64,000 nucleotides of DNA from Diogma glabrata (GCA_963693315.1 OY856186.1:383444215-383508214); one strand, 5' to 3'; positions 12,250-22,977 are shown, numbered from the stretch's first letter. Made by a program: numbers and translations. The notes: generated by a model not told the origin, from the sequence alone.

Positions 12250-12450
12250 TATGTGCATGAGTAGTTCAGTTTTAGTTGATTTTTAGTCCTAGTTATTGAC
12301 ATACGAATAAACGCGACATATCACATACCACTCGAAATAGCTGTGAGATATCATTATCCAAGGTGATTTCTCAGAGGCGATAGCGGATAAACTCTATTCA
12401 GTCAACGATAGCACCCTTAATCTAAGTCACGGAGTGTATCTTGGTGATAC
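12250..12450 (-). repeat. Diverged arm fragment of the foldback family
   Basis: The blocks 'ttattgacatacgaataa', 'atatcacataccactcg', 'gtgagatatcattatccaag' and 'gtcaacgatagcaccctt' follow the order of the right arm of the foldback at 15760-16048. This is a third location for that family in the window, again a single arm. Confidence 0.65.
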
Positions 12451-12529
12451 CGCATTATTGTTTACCACATTCGGTTAAACAGTGCGTTACATAATCGAAG
12501 AATATGTCTCTAGCTGAATTATTATTATT

Positions 12530-14760
12530 TTTTTTTTTCAAATAAAAAGGTTTGTGTTATAGGGTTTACAATATGTGTCACAACAACACATAAATACGTT
12601 TTAAGACGTAGGTCCCACAATAACTTGCGCTCTAAGGTGTTGATGAACGTTTTTTTAAACCTCTGCCGATTGAAACCACCTGAGACTATGGATTCCGACA
12701 AACTATTCCATTTGTATGCAGTTCGGACAAAGAAGTCTTTCTGCCAGTATGACAATGCGGAATCTCGACCGTTTGACTGGTTACGCTAGCCGATTGCTGA
12801 GTGAAACGGGGATAAGAATAAGTTTGAAGTATGATGCTGCTGATTTCATCTGAGCACTGTTGATGACGATATTTGTAAAAAACAGGTTTTGGTAACCCCA
12901 ATCGGCGACCTTTTTTAGGTCTTTATTCACGTTTATGGCATCGTCTCTCTGGACGGGATTAATTCGTTCGTGCATTTTACCTATTGAAGGAAGGGGTTCG
13001 AACGACTTGTGCAGAGGACTATCATCTGCAAAACTATTTATTTGGTTGCTGGTGATTTTCAGCAATTCGTTGATAAAAATTAAAAATAGGGTTGGGTACA
13101 ATACTGAGGTTTGAGGTACCCCAGCGTTAATTAGTTTAAACTTCGAAAATCCGTCTAAGGAGACAGAAATGTATCGGTTGGATAGAAAATTTTGAATCAG
13201 CTTTACAAAATTGGGATGAAAGCCATACGCAACGAGCTTGTTGATTAAGTTGGTATGCCAGATTCGATCGAAATCTTTATCAAGTATGCTGTTCCAACAA
13301 TGCGCTACATAGTTTAATAGATCGGTAGTTGGTCTTTTGTTTCAAAACTCGTACTGGCTGTCGGCTATTAAATGATTTTCTTCCAGAAATTTTGAAATGT
13401 GTGTATTAATATAATGCTCGTAGACTTTGGATAGGACCGATAGTAATGCTATTGGCCTATAATTTGAGATATCGGATTTTGGTCCATTTTTGGGGTCGGG
13501 CTGGACATTTGCCAACTTCCAGCACGAGGGAAATATACCAGATTTGTAGGATTGGTAGAATATCTTAGTCAAAGTTGGTGAAAGTTCGTTAGAAAAGGTT
13601 TTTAAAATAATGGGTGGAATGTTGTCCATTCCTGCGGCTTTGTTGATGTTGAAGTGGAATTCATTCATATTAACTCCTGAAGATTGTATTTGGGGTATTT
13701 CTTTACGAGTTTCCAAAACAGTGGAGTTCAGAGCAAAGCGTTCAGCGAACAAGTTAGTTTTTCTCGTGGGACCATTAACGATTGAATCACCATTAATAAT
13801 AGGGGGAATAAAAGATTTTGTACCAGAATTTAAAGAATTAATGGCACTGTAGAAACTCTTGTCAGAAATAGACATAGACGTAAGTTTTGAAGCATTCGCT
13901 CTGTCAAGTTTTCGTTTGAGATAATCTGCAGCAAAATGTTTGAAATCATCGAATTTTCGATCTTCGATAATTTATCATAAAAATCTATAATTTGCTATTT
14001 TGGACAGTTAAAAAAAGTATAAAATTTCAAATAAATTATTTTTTCGATTCGATGGTGAAGGTGATGTGATGAGGCAGTGGTACCCAACATTTTGCTGCTG
14101 GTATATTGTGTGTACAAATATTGTGTTGGCCTTTAGATATTGGGATCGATTAGCGGGCGTTTTGTTATGAATCCATATATTAAATGATCTACGTTTGTTT
14201 CTAAGTGCCGCTTTGGCAGCTTTCGAATACAAGTATTTGGGTTTTACTATGGAAAAAGGGACAAATTTAATGGTAGCGAATTGGATGGTTTCTGTAAAGT
14301 TTTGAGCAGAAACATTTACATTGTCAGTGTAAAAAAAATGGCGGTCGAAAGGGAAACCATGGAAAAAATTTTGAAGACCACTCTTATCCATTTTCGAGTA
14401 GTGAAATATTTTACCGGGTTCAAAATTTGGAAGGCGTGTATACGCTACACTCTCATGAATGAATGCGCATACTCCCTGATGGAGTTTGAAAGCTGATTCA
14501 AGCCTTTATTTGAAATGAAGCGATTCTATAGAGAGAACATTTTCAGAAACTTGTGTTTCTGTAAGGAATAGAATGTTTGATTTGTCGTGCTCAAGATGAT
14601 GTTGCACGTGGTCATGGTTAGCGTTCAATCCGCATATGTTTTGAACATGTATTTTAAAATTTGTTTTTGATTCATATATGTGTTGTCCCTGCAAATATCG
14701 TGAACATGCCGCTTTACGGGCGGGTGGACTGCGCAAATTTCCTTTACCACTAGCAGATTT
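12530..14760 (-). mobile_element. LINE family A, copy 1 (non-LTR retrotransposon, decayed)
   Basis: Reading the minus strand from about 14740 to 12530 gives an apurinic-type endonuclease, then an RT, then a C-terminal tail. The endonuclease start contains IHVQNICGLNAN and ILFLTETQVS (14736-14550). A large deletion removes most of the endonuclease, and the frame resumes at ESAFKLHQGVCA. The RT fingers and palm are at about 13875-13020 (NYRPIALLSVLSKVYEHYIN; a GVPQTSVLYPTLF box; FADD at about 13025-13036). The thumb is also deleted, since the text jumps from KKVADWGYQN to the YRHQQCSDEI tail. The 3' end has 'gttgtgacacatattgtaa' followed by an A-rich tail near 12530. A roughly 140 bp segment at 13980-14130 is absent from copy 2. 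The RT looks closest to CR1/Jockey-like clades. Stops and frameshifts make it a pseudogene. Confidence 0.85.
13342..13875 (-). pseudogene. RT fingers/palm segment of LINE A copy 1
   Basis: This is the longest uninterrupted piece of the element, 177 codons. It starts in the linker before RT (DKSFYSAINSLNSGTKS) and includes a NMNEFHFNINKAAGMDNIPP block, the equivalent of the KxAxGxDxIP motif of LINE RTs, shortened by a deletion relative to copy 2. It continues through KIFYQSYKSGIFPSCWKLAN, the NYRPIALLSVLSKVYE motif, and IADSQYEF where a functional element would have a QxGFR motif followed by the palm. A stop codon follows at 13342. The catalytic FADD lies in a separate frame piece further left. 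Confidence 0.85.
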
Positions 14761-15033
14761 ATATCCTTTCTGTTGTACTCCAATATATGTATCAAAAGAT
14801 ATATTTTTTTATGTTTTATTAAAGAATGGATAACTAAGCATAAAAATCTTATCATACAATAAAATATGACATATGCCAATACTTCATGATAAGATGAAGA
14901 AATAATAGCAAAATAATAAGTGAAAAACAAATTGTGAGAAATTCGCAGAAAACAAAACAAAACTAATTACCAATAATAAAGCTGATGCAGCGCACCCCAG
15001 ACGCACCGCTCACGACGTCAATCGAGGCACAAA

Positions 15034-16048
15034 GCCCACACATAATTATATGTTGGTCTGATTCCTCGGAAGAGCTAATGAACAGTACTACTACGGAACG
15101 CTGCCTAGCTAAGACTGGGAGTGCTGCCGTTGACGAATTAAAGTTCGTCCGCCAGCACCCTAAGATATCATCTTGGCTAATGATATATCCTGCCATTGCC
15201 AGTGGTATGTGATATCTCACGCTTACTCATGTGTCAATGGCAAGGACTGAAGTACGTGGGGTAGTCAGACCCGTAGATCAACATTGATCATAATCGATCA
15301 AGATTCACCCCTCCTGCGGTTAATTGGCAACCATATTTTAGTGTTGTTCTTACAACACGAAATTATTTAAAAAATTGCAGTTTCCCTTTTATTTTACTTT
15401 TATTTCCTATTCTTAAAAAAAGACAAACAAACAAAAATGTTGCGTCCATCAACACCCCAGAACTCATGTTGTTGTGGAACCTTGGTCCTAAAAGATTTCT
15501 ATGTATTGTTGTGACACATATTGTTTGTAATTTCAGCGATAACTCTTTTTCCCGCAATAGCCTTTTCAGTTTTCCTTTTTCAACTTCTCTGTTGTTTTAG
15601 AACGTCATATTGAGTCCTCATTCGATTACGTGCAGCATTCGTTACATTTCAACTTCGGAGTGTGAGTCACGCTGTGTTAAGTTTAATTCATCAGTCCAAT
15701 CTTTTTAACTGTACCTAAAAGTAGATTTAAAGACAAAAAAGTCCAGCGACAGGTATATTTAACCGCAGGAGGGGTCGATGTTGATCTATTATGATCAATG
15801 TTGATCTACGGGTCTGACTACCCTGCGTACTCCAGTCCCTGCCATTGACATACGAGTAAGCGTGAGATTTCACATACCACTGGCAATGGCAGGAGATATC
15901 ATTAGCCAAGATGATATCTTAGGGTGATAGGGGACGAACTTTAATTAGTCAACGGCAGCGCTCCCAGTCTTAACTAAGCAACGTTCCGTAGTAGTACCGT
16001 TCATTAGCTCTTCCGAGGAATCAGACCAACATATAATTATGTGTGGGC
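15034..16048. mobile_element. Foldback element with two 289-bp arms
   Basis: The left arm 15034-15322 and right arm 15760-16048 are each 289 bp and nearly inverse copies. Paired landmarks are 'cccacacataattatatg' against 'catataattatgtgtggg', 'tgattcctcggaagagct' against 'agctcttccgaggaatca', and 'cctcctgcggtt' against 'aaccgcaggagg'. The 437 bp loop (15323-15759) contains a LINE A 3' tail fragment. Single diverged arms occur at 780-1040 and 12250-12450, so this is a dispersed family. Open frames in the arms mirror one another and look non-genic. Long arms with a variable loop fit foldback-type DNA elements. Confidence 0.85.
15455..15545 (+). repeat. LINE family A 3' tail fragment in the foldback loop
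   Basis: The words 'catgttgttgtggaacc' and 'tattgttgtgacacatatt' align in order with the 3' end of LINE A copy 2 (49905-49970). Only the tail is present, as expected from a 5'-truncated insertion or captured filler. Confidence 0.65.
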
Positions 16049-16202
16049 GTTATACGTGGTGGTCATAACGTCTTGATAATGATGGTTATACGCAAGACAT
16101 CAAACTCGTTATATGTAAGCTTTTCTTGCAATTTTTCATAGTTCTAATGGCGACTCAGGCCTAATTAATTGAAAATTGAGGTTTCTGCATTTCACTTAAA
16201 TA

Positions 16203-16850
16203 ACAGAGAAGTCCAACGTATAAGCTGAATATTAGGATTGGTGGAATATTTTTGTATCATAATCCTAAATATTTAGGAATCAAGTTGGATAGGTCATCAA
16301 CATACAAACAACATTTGGAAGAGAAAGCAATGAAAGTTCAGTCAAGAAATAATTTGATACAAAATTTAGCTGGAACTTCATGGGGTGCAAATTCAAAGTA
16401 TTTGAGACAATCAGTCCTTTCGATAGTGTATCCTGCAACAGAATATTGTTCGCCATCTTGGGTTGGAATCTCACATTGTAATAAAATTGATGTCCAGCTC
16501 AATAACACTCTTCGCATTATAAGTGGAGCTCTCAATTCCTCTCGTCTGCAATGGTTGAATGTACTTTGCAATATTACTCCCTCAAATTTAAGAAGAAATA
16601 AGCCCTTTTTCACTACAATTGAAAAATGTAAATTTAATCAAAATTTCCTTTTATATGATAAAATACAAGTTGTACCTCATAAAAGGCTATTATCGCGAAA
16701 ACCATATTGGCACTTACTTGAAAAAGGAAGTTATGATTTTAATTAGAGTGGCAAAATCAATGGAACCATGCTAGGGTTCACAACTATAAACTAGTTAAGG
16801 ATGTAACTGTTAAATGTTCTGGCTTTGACTTTAAAAGAAAATATTTGTGA
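16203..16850 (+). pseudogene. LINE family B, RT C-terminal fragment
   Basis: The frame encodes the end of a LINE RT (thumb and connection). It shows YLGIKLDRSSTYKQHLEEKA, then RNNLIQNLAGTSWGANSKYL, then VYPATEYCSPSW, and a NTLRIISGALNSSRLQWLNVL stretch followed by RKPYWHLLEKG. These are the conserved blocks of Jockey-annotated arthropod LINEs. A stop interrupts at 16744-16746 and a frame change continues the match to about 16850 (the WNHARVHNYKLVKD and GFDFKRKY part). There is no RT catalytic core upstream, so it is a 5'-truncated dead copy. It differs from family A and is closer to family G at 58970-62000. Confidence 0.88.
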
Positions 16851-17154
16851 TATTTAAAATTAAATATCTCAAGCCCACAAATAAAATAAAACTATTTAAA
16901 AAAAATTAAACTCCAATTGATATTTGACCCTAGCGCCATCTTTCAAAAAGTCTTTTTAATATTTTAATTTTAAACTTAATTACAAAAACAATTAATTAGT
17001 TTTTTTCAAACGATTAACTAACTAATCCTATCAAACAAAAACAAGTTTGATGAAATCGGTATAGCCGTTCTTGAGCAACTTAATTTCAAAGTTATCTCGA
17101 GTTTGCTAAATTTTCACTTTTCATGCCCTATGCTCAAACTACGCACTTTACAAA
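16843..17154 (+). repeat. Repeat R, uninterrupted copy (empty site for the Gypsy insertion)
   Basis: This stretch matches in order the two halves flanking the Gypsy element: 22800-22977 ('ccctagcg', 'caatcttt', 'tttttaatat') and 27221-27420 ('aaaacaattaatta', 'aaatcggtatagccgttct', 'tatgctcaaactacgcac'). At the position of the insertion it reads 'tttttaatattttaatttt' without any LTR. It therefore acts as an unoccupied relative of the target. The repeat itself is non-coding and of unknown class. Confidence 0.8.
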
Positions 17155-17895
17155 AATTGTGTGTCAAAAGATTTTATTTATTTTTTACCCAATTTTTTGG
17201 AAAAAAATAAACTTAATTATTTGTTTGAAATGAAATTTTATTATTATTATTGAGAATTATGGCATTATAAGTTTGTCAAAAAATAATGTCAAGTGTGTCA
17301 AAAAATGATTTCATTTATTTTTTTAACCAATTTTTTGGGGAAAAAAATGTAGCTGTTTTTTATGACGTATATGTAATTGCAAATGAAGTTGGATATGGAA
17401 ATTTTTGAATTTGTTGTTTTTGAAATATTTTTATCTTATATCTGAATCTTATTTTATATCTGAAAAAAATTTGTATTTTTGATTTTGTAATAATTTTTGG
17501 AATATTTTTAAAATTTTGGAAAAAGTTTTAATTTTTGATTTTGTAAGAACTTTTGGATTATTTTTAGAATTTTGAAAAATTTAAAATTTTTGATTTTATT
17601 ATAATTTTTGGAATTTTGAAAAAAGTTTCAATTTTTAATTTTGTAATGATTTTTGCAATATGTTTAGAATTTTGTAAAAGTTTGAATTTTTAAGAATTTT
17701 TGGAATATTATTGGAATTTAGAAAAAGTTTAAATATTTGATTTTATTCTAATTTTTGGAATATTTTTGGAATTTTGAAAAAAGTTTGATTTATTTAATTT
17801 TTACAATATTTTTGGAATTTTGAAAGAAATATGAATTTGTGATTTTGTAATATTTTCTCGAAACGCTAAATCGAGAGGTTTTTGAGTAGTTTGCT
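17155..17895 (-). repeat. Repeat with AT-rich minisatellite, copy 2 (inverted)
   Basis: It is the inverse of the 5405-6310 repeat. From left to right come 'gtgtcaaaa', the 'ccaattttttgg' palindrome, 'gtagctgttttttatgacgt', 'atggaaatttttgaa', minisatellite units of the 'tttttggaatatttt' type (about 17400-17820), and finally 'cgctaaatcgagaggttttt'. The array here is shorter than in copy 1, so unit number differs between copies. Confidence 0.7.
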
Positions 17896-18498
17896 GAGTG
17901 TATCATCTTTTCACGTGTTAATTTATGATCTGTTATAATTTTCCGGCATCGTATTGATGTTTCGTGTTAGTTTTGTAATAAAATTCTAAACAGAGATAAA
18001 AAAATACATATACTTAACAAAGAGTTATGTTTGATATACATCGCTGCTCAAAACTAAAAACCATGTCCTCATAAATTTGCCGAAAACTATATCAAAATCC
18101 TTAACCCAGACCGAAGTCTCGATATCTCAGAGCTGTGAGATTTCAGCCCCTCCATATTTTTTGGCTTGAATTTCAATCAAATTTAAATACAACCAAATAG
18201 ATAAAAAAAAATACAATTTTACTTGAGTAGAGAGGAAAGAAAACCCCAAATTGAATTTAAAATAAAAACAAAATCTAAATTGACAAACCAACAGTTCGCA
18301 AACTTGAAACTAAGTCTCAGTCCCAGCTGGCAAATCGACAATTCAAATTCTGAAATCCCAATTATTCTCTGAAATTGCAATTGAATTTTTAAGAGAAATA
18401 CATCAAAATGTGATGTACCCTAGTACCCAAAATGTGATGCACACTAGTTGTGATAAAAACTTTAGTAAATAGGGGTAAGCACAATAGACCTTCAGGCC
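17896..18498. other. Nothing recognised
   Basis: Ordinary AT-rich sequence without a protein-like frame, RNA gene or repeat that I can support. Confidence 0.5.
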
Positions 18499-18812
18499 GC
18501 AGTGCTCCTTGAACTGCAAGTCTCAAGGCCCTCCAATAAAAAACCAAAAATATTCTTTATAAACTTAGTATTAATGCATTATTGTTATTTCGCTATTTTT
18601 AAACCGAAAAAAGTTTACTACACAACTAGACAAAATATTTAAAAAAAAACGATTAATAATACATATTTCAAAAAAAATATAATTTAACAACAAAATATTT
18701 CAACGAATAAAATTGGTTTGAATTTTGTGTAAAACTTAAAATATTTGGTTAGGTCGCAAAGAAAATTTCAAAAGCCCGCTGGCGGCCTTAAAGCCGCAGG
18801 TTCCTCACCACT
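18499..18812. mobile_element. Possible hAT-like MITE
   Basis: The left end starts 'cagtgctccttgaactgcaa' and the right end read inverted is 'cagtggtgaggaacctgcgg'. Both continue into 'aaggcc', giving imperfect TIRs of about 30 bp that begin with CAGTG as many hAT elements do. The interior is AT-rich and non-coding. No matching 8 bp target duplication was found, so the call is tentative. Confidence 0.45.
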
Positions 18813-20182
18813 GCAGTAGTTAAACGTGTTTAAAATCCCGAGTCGAAATTTAACTACTTCTTAAAACCTACAGATTCTACTATTAAGAATTTAGAGTATT
18901 TAAGTATCACTTATTTTCAATACAAAAATAACATCTACATAACTCCTGCAAAAACTACTTACCGGAAAAAATCCCATTTAAGTTGTTAAATAGGCGTTAA
19001 AAATAAATTTTCTTTCGGTCTTTTCTGTAATAATAAAAAACGAAGAGAAACGAAATTTGTTTGATGATAATAAAAATAAACAAAAGAAAAGAAAGAACAA
19101 GAAATAAGAATAGAAAAATAAAAAGTAGTTTTATAATATATTCTAAATTTTGGTCTTTTAAATTGTATCATTAAAAAAATGGCGAAAAAATGGACGCATC
19201 CTTTACAAACAAAATCACACTCATACATTTCCAATTTAGAACTTAAATATACGAGCGCTATCTTCATGTATAAAAATGTTTGTCGGATTTGATGCGAAAT
19301 AGATCGTAATCGTAAATAGTTTTTGAAGAATCAAATAGATTTTAATTTTGTACGTTGATAGAGTTAAAAGGATTTTTTAAGTTCTTAGGATATGATAAAT
19401 ACTTAGTAAGGTGTTGAAAAACAGGCTTATTTTGGTGTAAAGTAGTATTTTAAGAATAAGTAGTCTGTAAATAGTTTTTTGAGATTCTAATTAGATAATA
19501 AATAGTATGTTTTTAGATTTTGTAGGAGTTAATAAGTTTATCGAGAGTAAAAAGTTCTTATTTACAGGCAATAAAGGACGAAAAGAACTAAAATAGGTTC
19601 ATTTGAGAATGTCTACTACTTAAATCGTAGTTAAAGTTCGACGCGGGTGGTTAAGAAATTGATGAAAGTACATTTGAAGTTTTTGAAGGAAAATTTGAAT
19701 GAAATTTGTTATTACAACAAACATTTCTGTGTCCGAAATTATTAACTATTTTACGAACACGATCGTTGGTCGGGAATGGCATTATCTTAATTGTCAATAA
19801 ATTTTGTTTATTTTAGTTACTGTTTATAGAGACGATTTGTATTTACACATTTGTTCTTTATTCTTTATTTTTTTTCATTTTTAATATGAAATTTATGTAC
19901 ATACTACCATTTTTATCAGAGTTACTCAAAAACTTTTATCTAGATTTCTTATTTAAAGTATGTGTAAAATTAGTTTTATATATATATTTTTTGTTCTGAA
20001 TTCTTTCGGTTCATATTTTAATATTTCTTTTCTTTTCTTTTAATTTTTTTTTAAATGTTCATCAATGCCCTAATCAAATAATGTTATTATATTTTCCACA
20101 TTGGCTGTTCACTCATAAAAAATAAAAAAGAATTAAAAGCTTGTAAGTATCAACCAAAAATTTAGTTATAAAACATATGAAG
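18813..20182. other. AT-rich sequence, nothing recognised
   Basis: There is no recognisable protein. The 93-codon minus-strand frame at 18986-19267 is Phe- and Tyr-rich low-complexity sequence without a motif and is most likely chance. Confidence 0.5.
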
Positions 20183-20190
20183 GGTTACAG
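20183..20190. repeat. hAT target-site duplication, left copy
   Basis: GGTTACAG lies directly before the hAT terminus 'caggcatgtc' and is identical to the 8 bases directly after the other terminus at 22471-22478. An intact duplication is striking given how decayed the transposase is. Confidence 0.9.
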
Positions 20191-20651
20191 CAGGCATGTC
20201 AAACTCATTTCGGTATACGGGCCAAATTTTTCGAAAATTATTTTCCAAAGCCATATGCGGGTCACATGTTCTTGGTTTTATTAAAAGTTTTAAATTTGTT
20301 AAAGAAAACAAAACAAAAATGTTTATATAGAAATTTATTAGTTCTTAAAAATATGTTTATTAATTCAGTTTTTTTGCTAAATCAAAATTTGGTATTAGTT
20401 TTTGGCTTAATGTAATTTTTAATATCGACTGTAAATGTTGTTCAGTCAATCTGACCCGCTTTGCAGTTTTATTCATCTGCATTTGTGAAAAAATGTGTTC
20501 ACATGTATAGTGCAAACATGGATAATATGCCTATAACAAAATGTCAAGTTCTTTGGCAACGGTCTGCAGATAAGTAATCGTAAAACTCTGGAATACCAAT
20601 TTCTTTATATTTTTAGGTTAATAGCGTGTCGCATGGTAGTTCTATAAACAC

Positions 20652-21110
20652 ATCGAACAGAAATTTGTTTGGGTTCAAATATGACCCTGATAAGGTTTGC
20701 CCTAGTTTGATAGGGTCCTGATCATGAGTGTAACGCTTTTTCCCCTTTGATATAGTCGGATCAGGGCCTGATCAAGTTTGCCATATAAAACTAATAGGCC
20801 TGATCAGATTGCCCAACCAGCAGCCAAATTCTGTAATTGTGAAGCGGTGAAGTGATAAGTTTTTTAATGAAAAGAAACGAAGAAATTTTTATCACTTCAC
20901 CGCTTCACAGTTACAGAATTTGGCTGCAGGAGTGAAATATGAAAAACCACATCAGGAACGGATATCATAAAATAAGGTTAACCTTAAAAGGGCTTTTTAA
21001 TTCAGGCCCGGAACAAGCCCACATGAGATTGCCGTAATAGGGCTTACCATTTCTGGCACTGATCACACCCTGATTGTACTCAGGCTTTCCCTAACTAATT
21101 TCTGCTCGGG
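20652..21110 (+). mobile_element. MITE family M, copy 1 (inside the hAT)
   Basis: Its ends are 'tcgaacagaaatttgtttgg' on the left and 'ctaactaatttctgctcggg' on the right, inverted versions of a CCGAGCAGAAATT terminus. It shares its layout with 33858-34386, including 'ctgatcatgagtgtaacgct', 'ggatcagggcctgatc'-type palindromic blocks and 'cccggaacaagcccacat'. The interior is built from many short self-complementary TGATCA/GGCCCTGATCA-like words. Non-coding. It splits the hAT transposase C-terminal region, so it inserted after the hAT. Confidence 0.82.
20820..20927. repeat. Hairpin with 39-bp arms nested in MITE M copy 1
   Basis: The arm 'gcagccaaattctgtaattg' plus 'tgaagcggtgaagtgataa' is mirrored by 'ttatcacttcaccgcttca' plus 'cagttacagaatttggctgc'. 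The arms are about 39 bp each with one mismatch around a 30 bp loop. It is absent from MITE M copy 2 at the equivalent position, so it looks like a separate small insertion or an inverted duplication within copy 1. Confidence 0.85.
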
Positions 21111-21514
21111 CCCATTTCCCAATTTTCGTGAATATTTTCAATGACAACAGACATCGGAGAGCAAAATATATTGAAATGAGACTCACTACTTTGAAAATCT
21201 GAAAACCTCAATTCAAAATCGTCTGCCAACATCAGTGGTTTTTCATATTTTTCAAATTTTTACTCTGGATCTTTAACCCAACGAGTTTAACCCGAACAAC
21301 TAGAAGAATTGCATAAATTTTCTCTTTTCAATTGTATTTTCCATAAGGAGATCTTTTGTTTGAATGAATTTATTTGGTCATACAACGAGGTTATAAGCAT
21401 GTTTTTACACTGAATAATAATATTGAGTTGACTGAGATAGCCAGTAATGTCAACTGAGAAAGCCAAATCTTGTATCCAAACATCTTTTTTAGTTCAGAGT
21501 AGTCATAATATTCC

Positions 21515-21877
21515 CTGGGCCCTCACCGATTTCATTTAATAATTACCACATATTTTATACTTCGTGAGGCGCCTGTCCTTGATGAGTCCAAAAGCTTTTG
21601 TTCTGCTATTTTCCTCGATTCCGTCGCTTTTTCGTACGGCACGCTCCGAAAAATGCCAATTCGGGATCTTGTAAATTTTCTACCACTAATTTGTTTAAGA
21701 ACACGGAAACCTTGGCCGACAAAAAAAATGTGTCTGCTATTTTCGAGTCCGACAATTGACATTTTGGCATGTTTGGGTTGAGTGGGAGATACAAAAATTT
21801 TCAGACTCGTCAAGGACAGTCGCCTCACGAAGTATAAAATATGTGGTAATCATTAAATGAAATCGGCGAGGACCCAG
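21515..21877. mobile_element. TIR element with about 75-bp arms (inside the hAT)
   Basis: The left arm starting 'ctgggccctcaccgatttca' and continuing through 'taccacatattttatacttc' and 'gtgaggcgcctgtccttgat' is repeated inverted at the right end to 21877 with about 5 mismatches. The 98-codon open frame at 21532-21828 (minus) spans both arms and has no known motif; I regard it as a by-product. It is probably a non-autonomous DNA transposon. Its position between two transposase pieces shows it inserted into the hAT. Confidence 0.82.
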
Positions 21878-22470
21878 AAACTGTAATCTTTAATTTAGAA
21901 AAAAAATACGATTTCGTCCAACAGCTGTAAAAATCTTAAAACTTATGATTTGAAGGGCAACGCACTTCGGTATAATATGGCAAATCTTCGTAATCACACT
22001 CTACATCTTTAAGCAATGCCATTAATGCTCGATGGTTTAATCCACGTGCTCGAATAAGTTTAACGATGTTAGTAACCTTTTTAAATACATTGTCAATTTT
22101 AATTACTTTTGAACATAAGACCAGCAAGGTGGATAACGCAATGGAAGTTTTGAAAAGATCTATTATGTTGGGTTTAAACATAATCTTTTAGTCTGCGACG
22201 ATACCACGTATAAATGCTTTCCAAAAAGGGGTTTGTTGCCAAAAGGGGAAGTTGTCAAATACATCAGGTTATATGCCTTGGAAGATCATATTTTTTAATA
22301 GCAATTTTAAGTACATTTTATATTATGAGATTAGTTTTGATAAATTCATTTTCTTATGCATTTTTGAATTTTTAATTGAAACACTGTATAGGTGTAGAAA
22401 AGTGTTGAGGGCCACAACAATTTATGCAGCGGGCCACAAGTGGCCCGCGGTCGCGACTTTGACATCTCTG

Positions 22471-22478
22471 GGTTACAG
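22471..22478. repeat. hAT target-site duplication, right copy
   Basis: GGTTACAG directly follows the hAT terminus 'gacatctctg' and pairs with the copy at 20183-20190. Confidence 0.9.
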
Positions 22479-22614
22479 GATAGTTCTCTACAATCCTTTA
22501 CAAAAAATTATAAACAATACCCTTTTTATTACATGCTTTTTATAATATAGGTGATGAAAAACGTGTTCTAGACAGATTTGTGAAAACTTGACCATTTTTG
22601 ATTTTCCTGAAAGG

Positions 22615-22977
22615 ACAAAAATCTTTAAAATTAAATATCTCAAGAACACGAATTAACGCCTCTTTGTAAATTTGATATATTTTAAAGTAAGGTTAGGGCT
22701 ATATTTTAAAAAAATAAAAAGTTAAAATTTAATTGATTTTAAAATTTTTTGTTAATGGAAGTTGTTTGAAAAAATGAAGAAAAATTCGAATTTCAGTCGT
22801 ACTAAAAATCTTTAAAATTAAATTTCTCAAGAACAAAAATTCAAGAACAAAAAACACCTCTGAGTTAATTTGATATATTTTAGAGTAAGGATAGAACTAT
22901 TTTCAGAAAAAAAATTAATAAAATTCCAATTGTTCCTAGCGACCCTAGCGCAATCTTTAAAAAAGTTTTTTTAATAT
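22615..22977 (+). repeat. Repeat R, left half (target of the Gypsy insertion)
   Basis: The segment contains an internal near-duplication: 'aaatctttaaaattaaat' followed by 'ctcaagaac' occurs at about 22619 and again at about 22805. Its right end 'ttttttaatat' continues across the Gypsy element into 27217-27540. The uninterrupted relative at 16843-17154 shows the original junction. Non-coding. Confidence 0.75.

Larger units (their letters stand above)
20380..22181 (-). pseudogene. hAT transposase remnant in at least three pieces
   Basis: The first recognisable piece (22181-21936) has SKVIKIDNVFKKVTNIVKLI, RARGLNHRALMALLKD and then DLPYYTEVRC. This is the conserved segment of GTF2IRD2/ZBED/SCAND3-like hAT transposases, where YHTEVRWLSRG is usual, so the Trp after Arg is already lost. 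After the 21515-21877 insertion, 21500-21130 encodes in broken frames the WLSQLTLLA region, the counterpart of the family's DLAFLVD. After the second insertion, 20640-20380 gives KYKEIGIPEFYDYL and the terminal RLTEQHLQSILKITLSQ, equivalent to the C-terminal dimerisation end. Stops and frameshifts are frequent. The N-terminal zinc finger is not visible. Confidence 0.85.
20191..22470 (-). mobile_element. hAT transposon (GTF2IRD2/ZBED-type transposase), dead
   Basis: The left end is 'caggcatgtcaaactc' and the right end, read inverted, is 'cagagatgtcaaagtc' (14 of 16 identical). The element is bracketed by a perfect 8 bp duplication, GGTTACAG, at 20183-20190 and 22471-22478, the hAT hallmark. 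Minus-strand remnants of a hAT transposase run from about 22181 to 20380. Inserted into it are two further inverted-repeat elements (20652-21110 and 21515-21877). The subterminal 'gggccacaagtggcccgc' palindrome at the right end is usual in such arthropod elements. Confidence 0.92.

Noticed and set aside
21532..21828. 98-codon frame inside the 363 bp TIR element
   Set aside because: It extends across both inverted arms, so its ends mirror each other; a transposase would not look like this.
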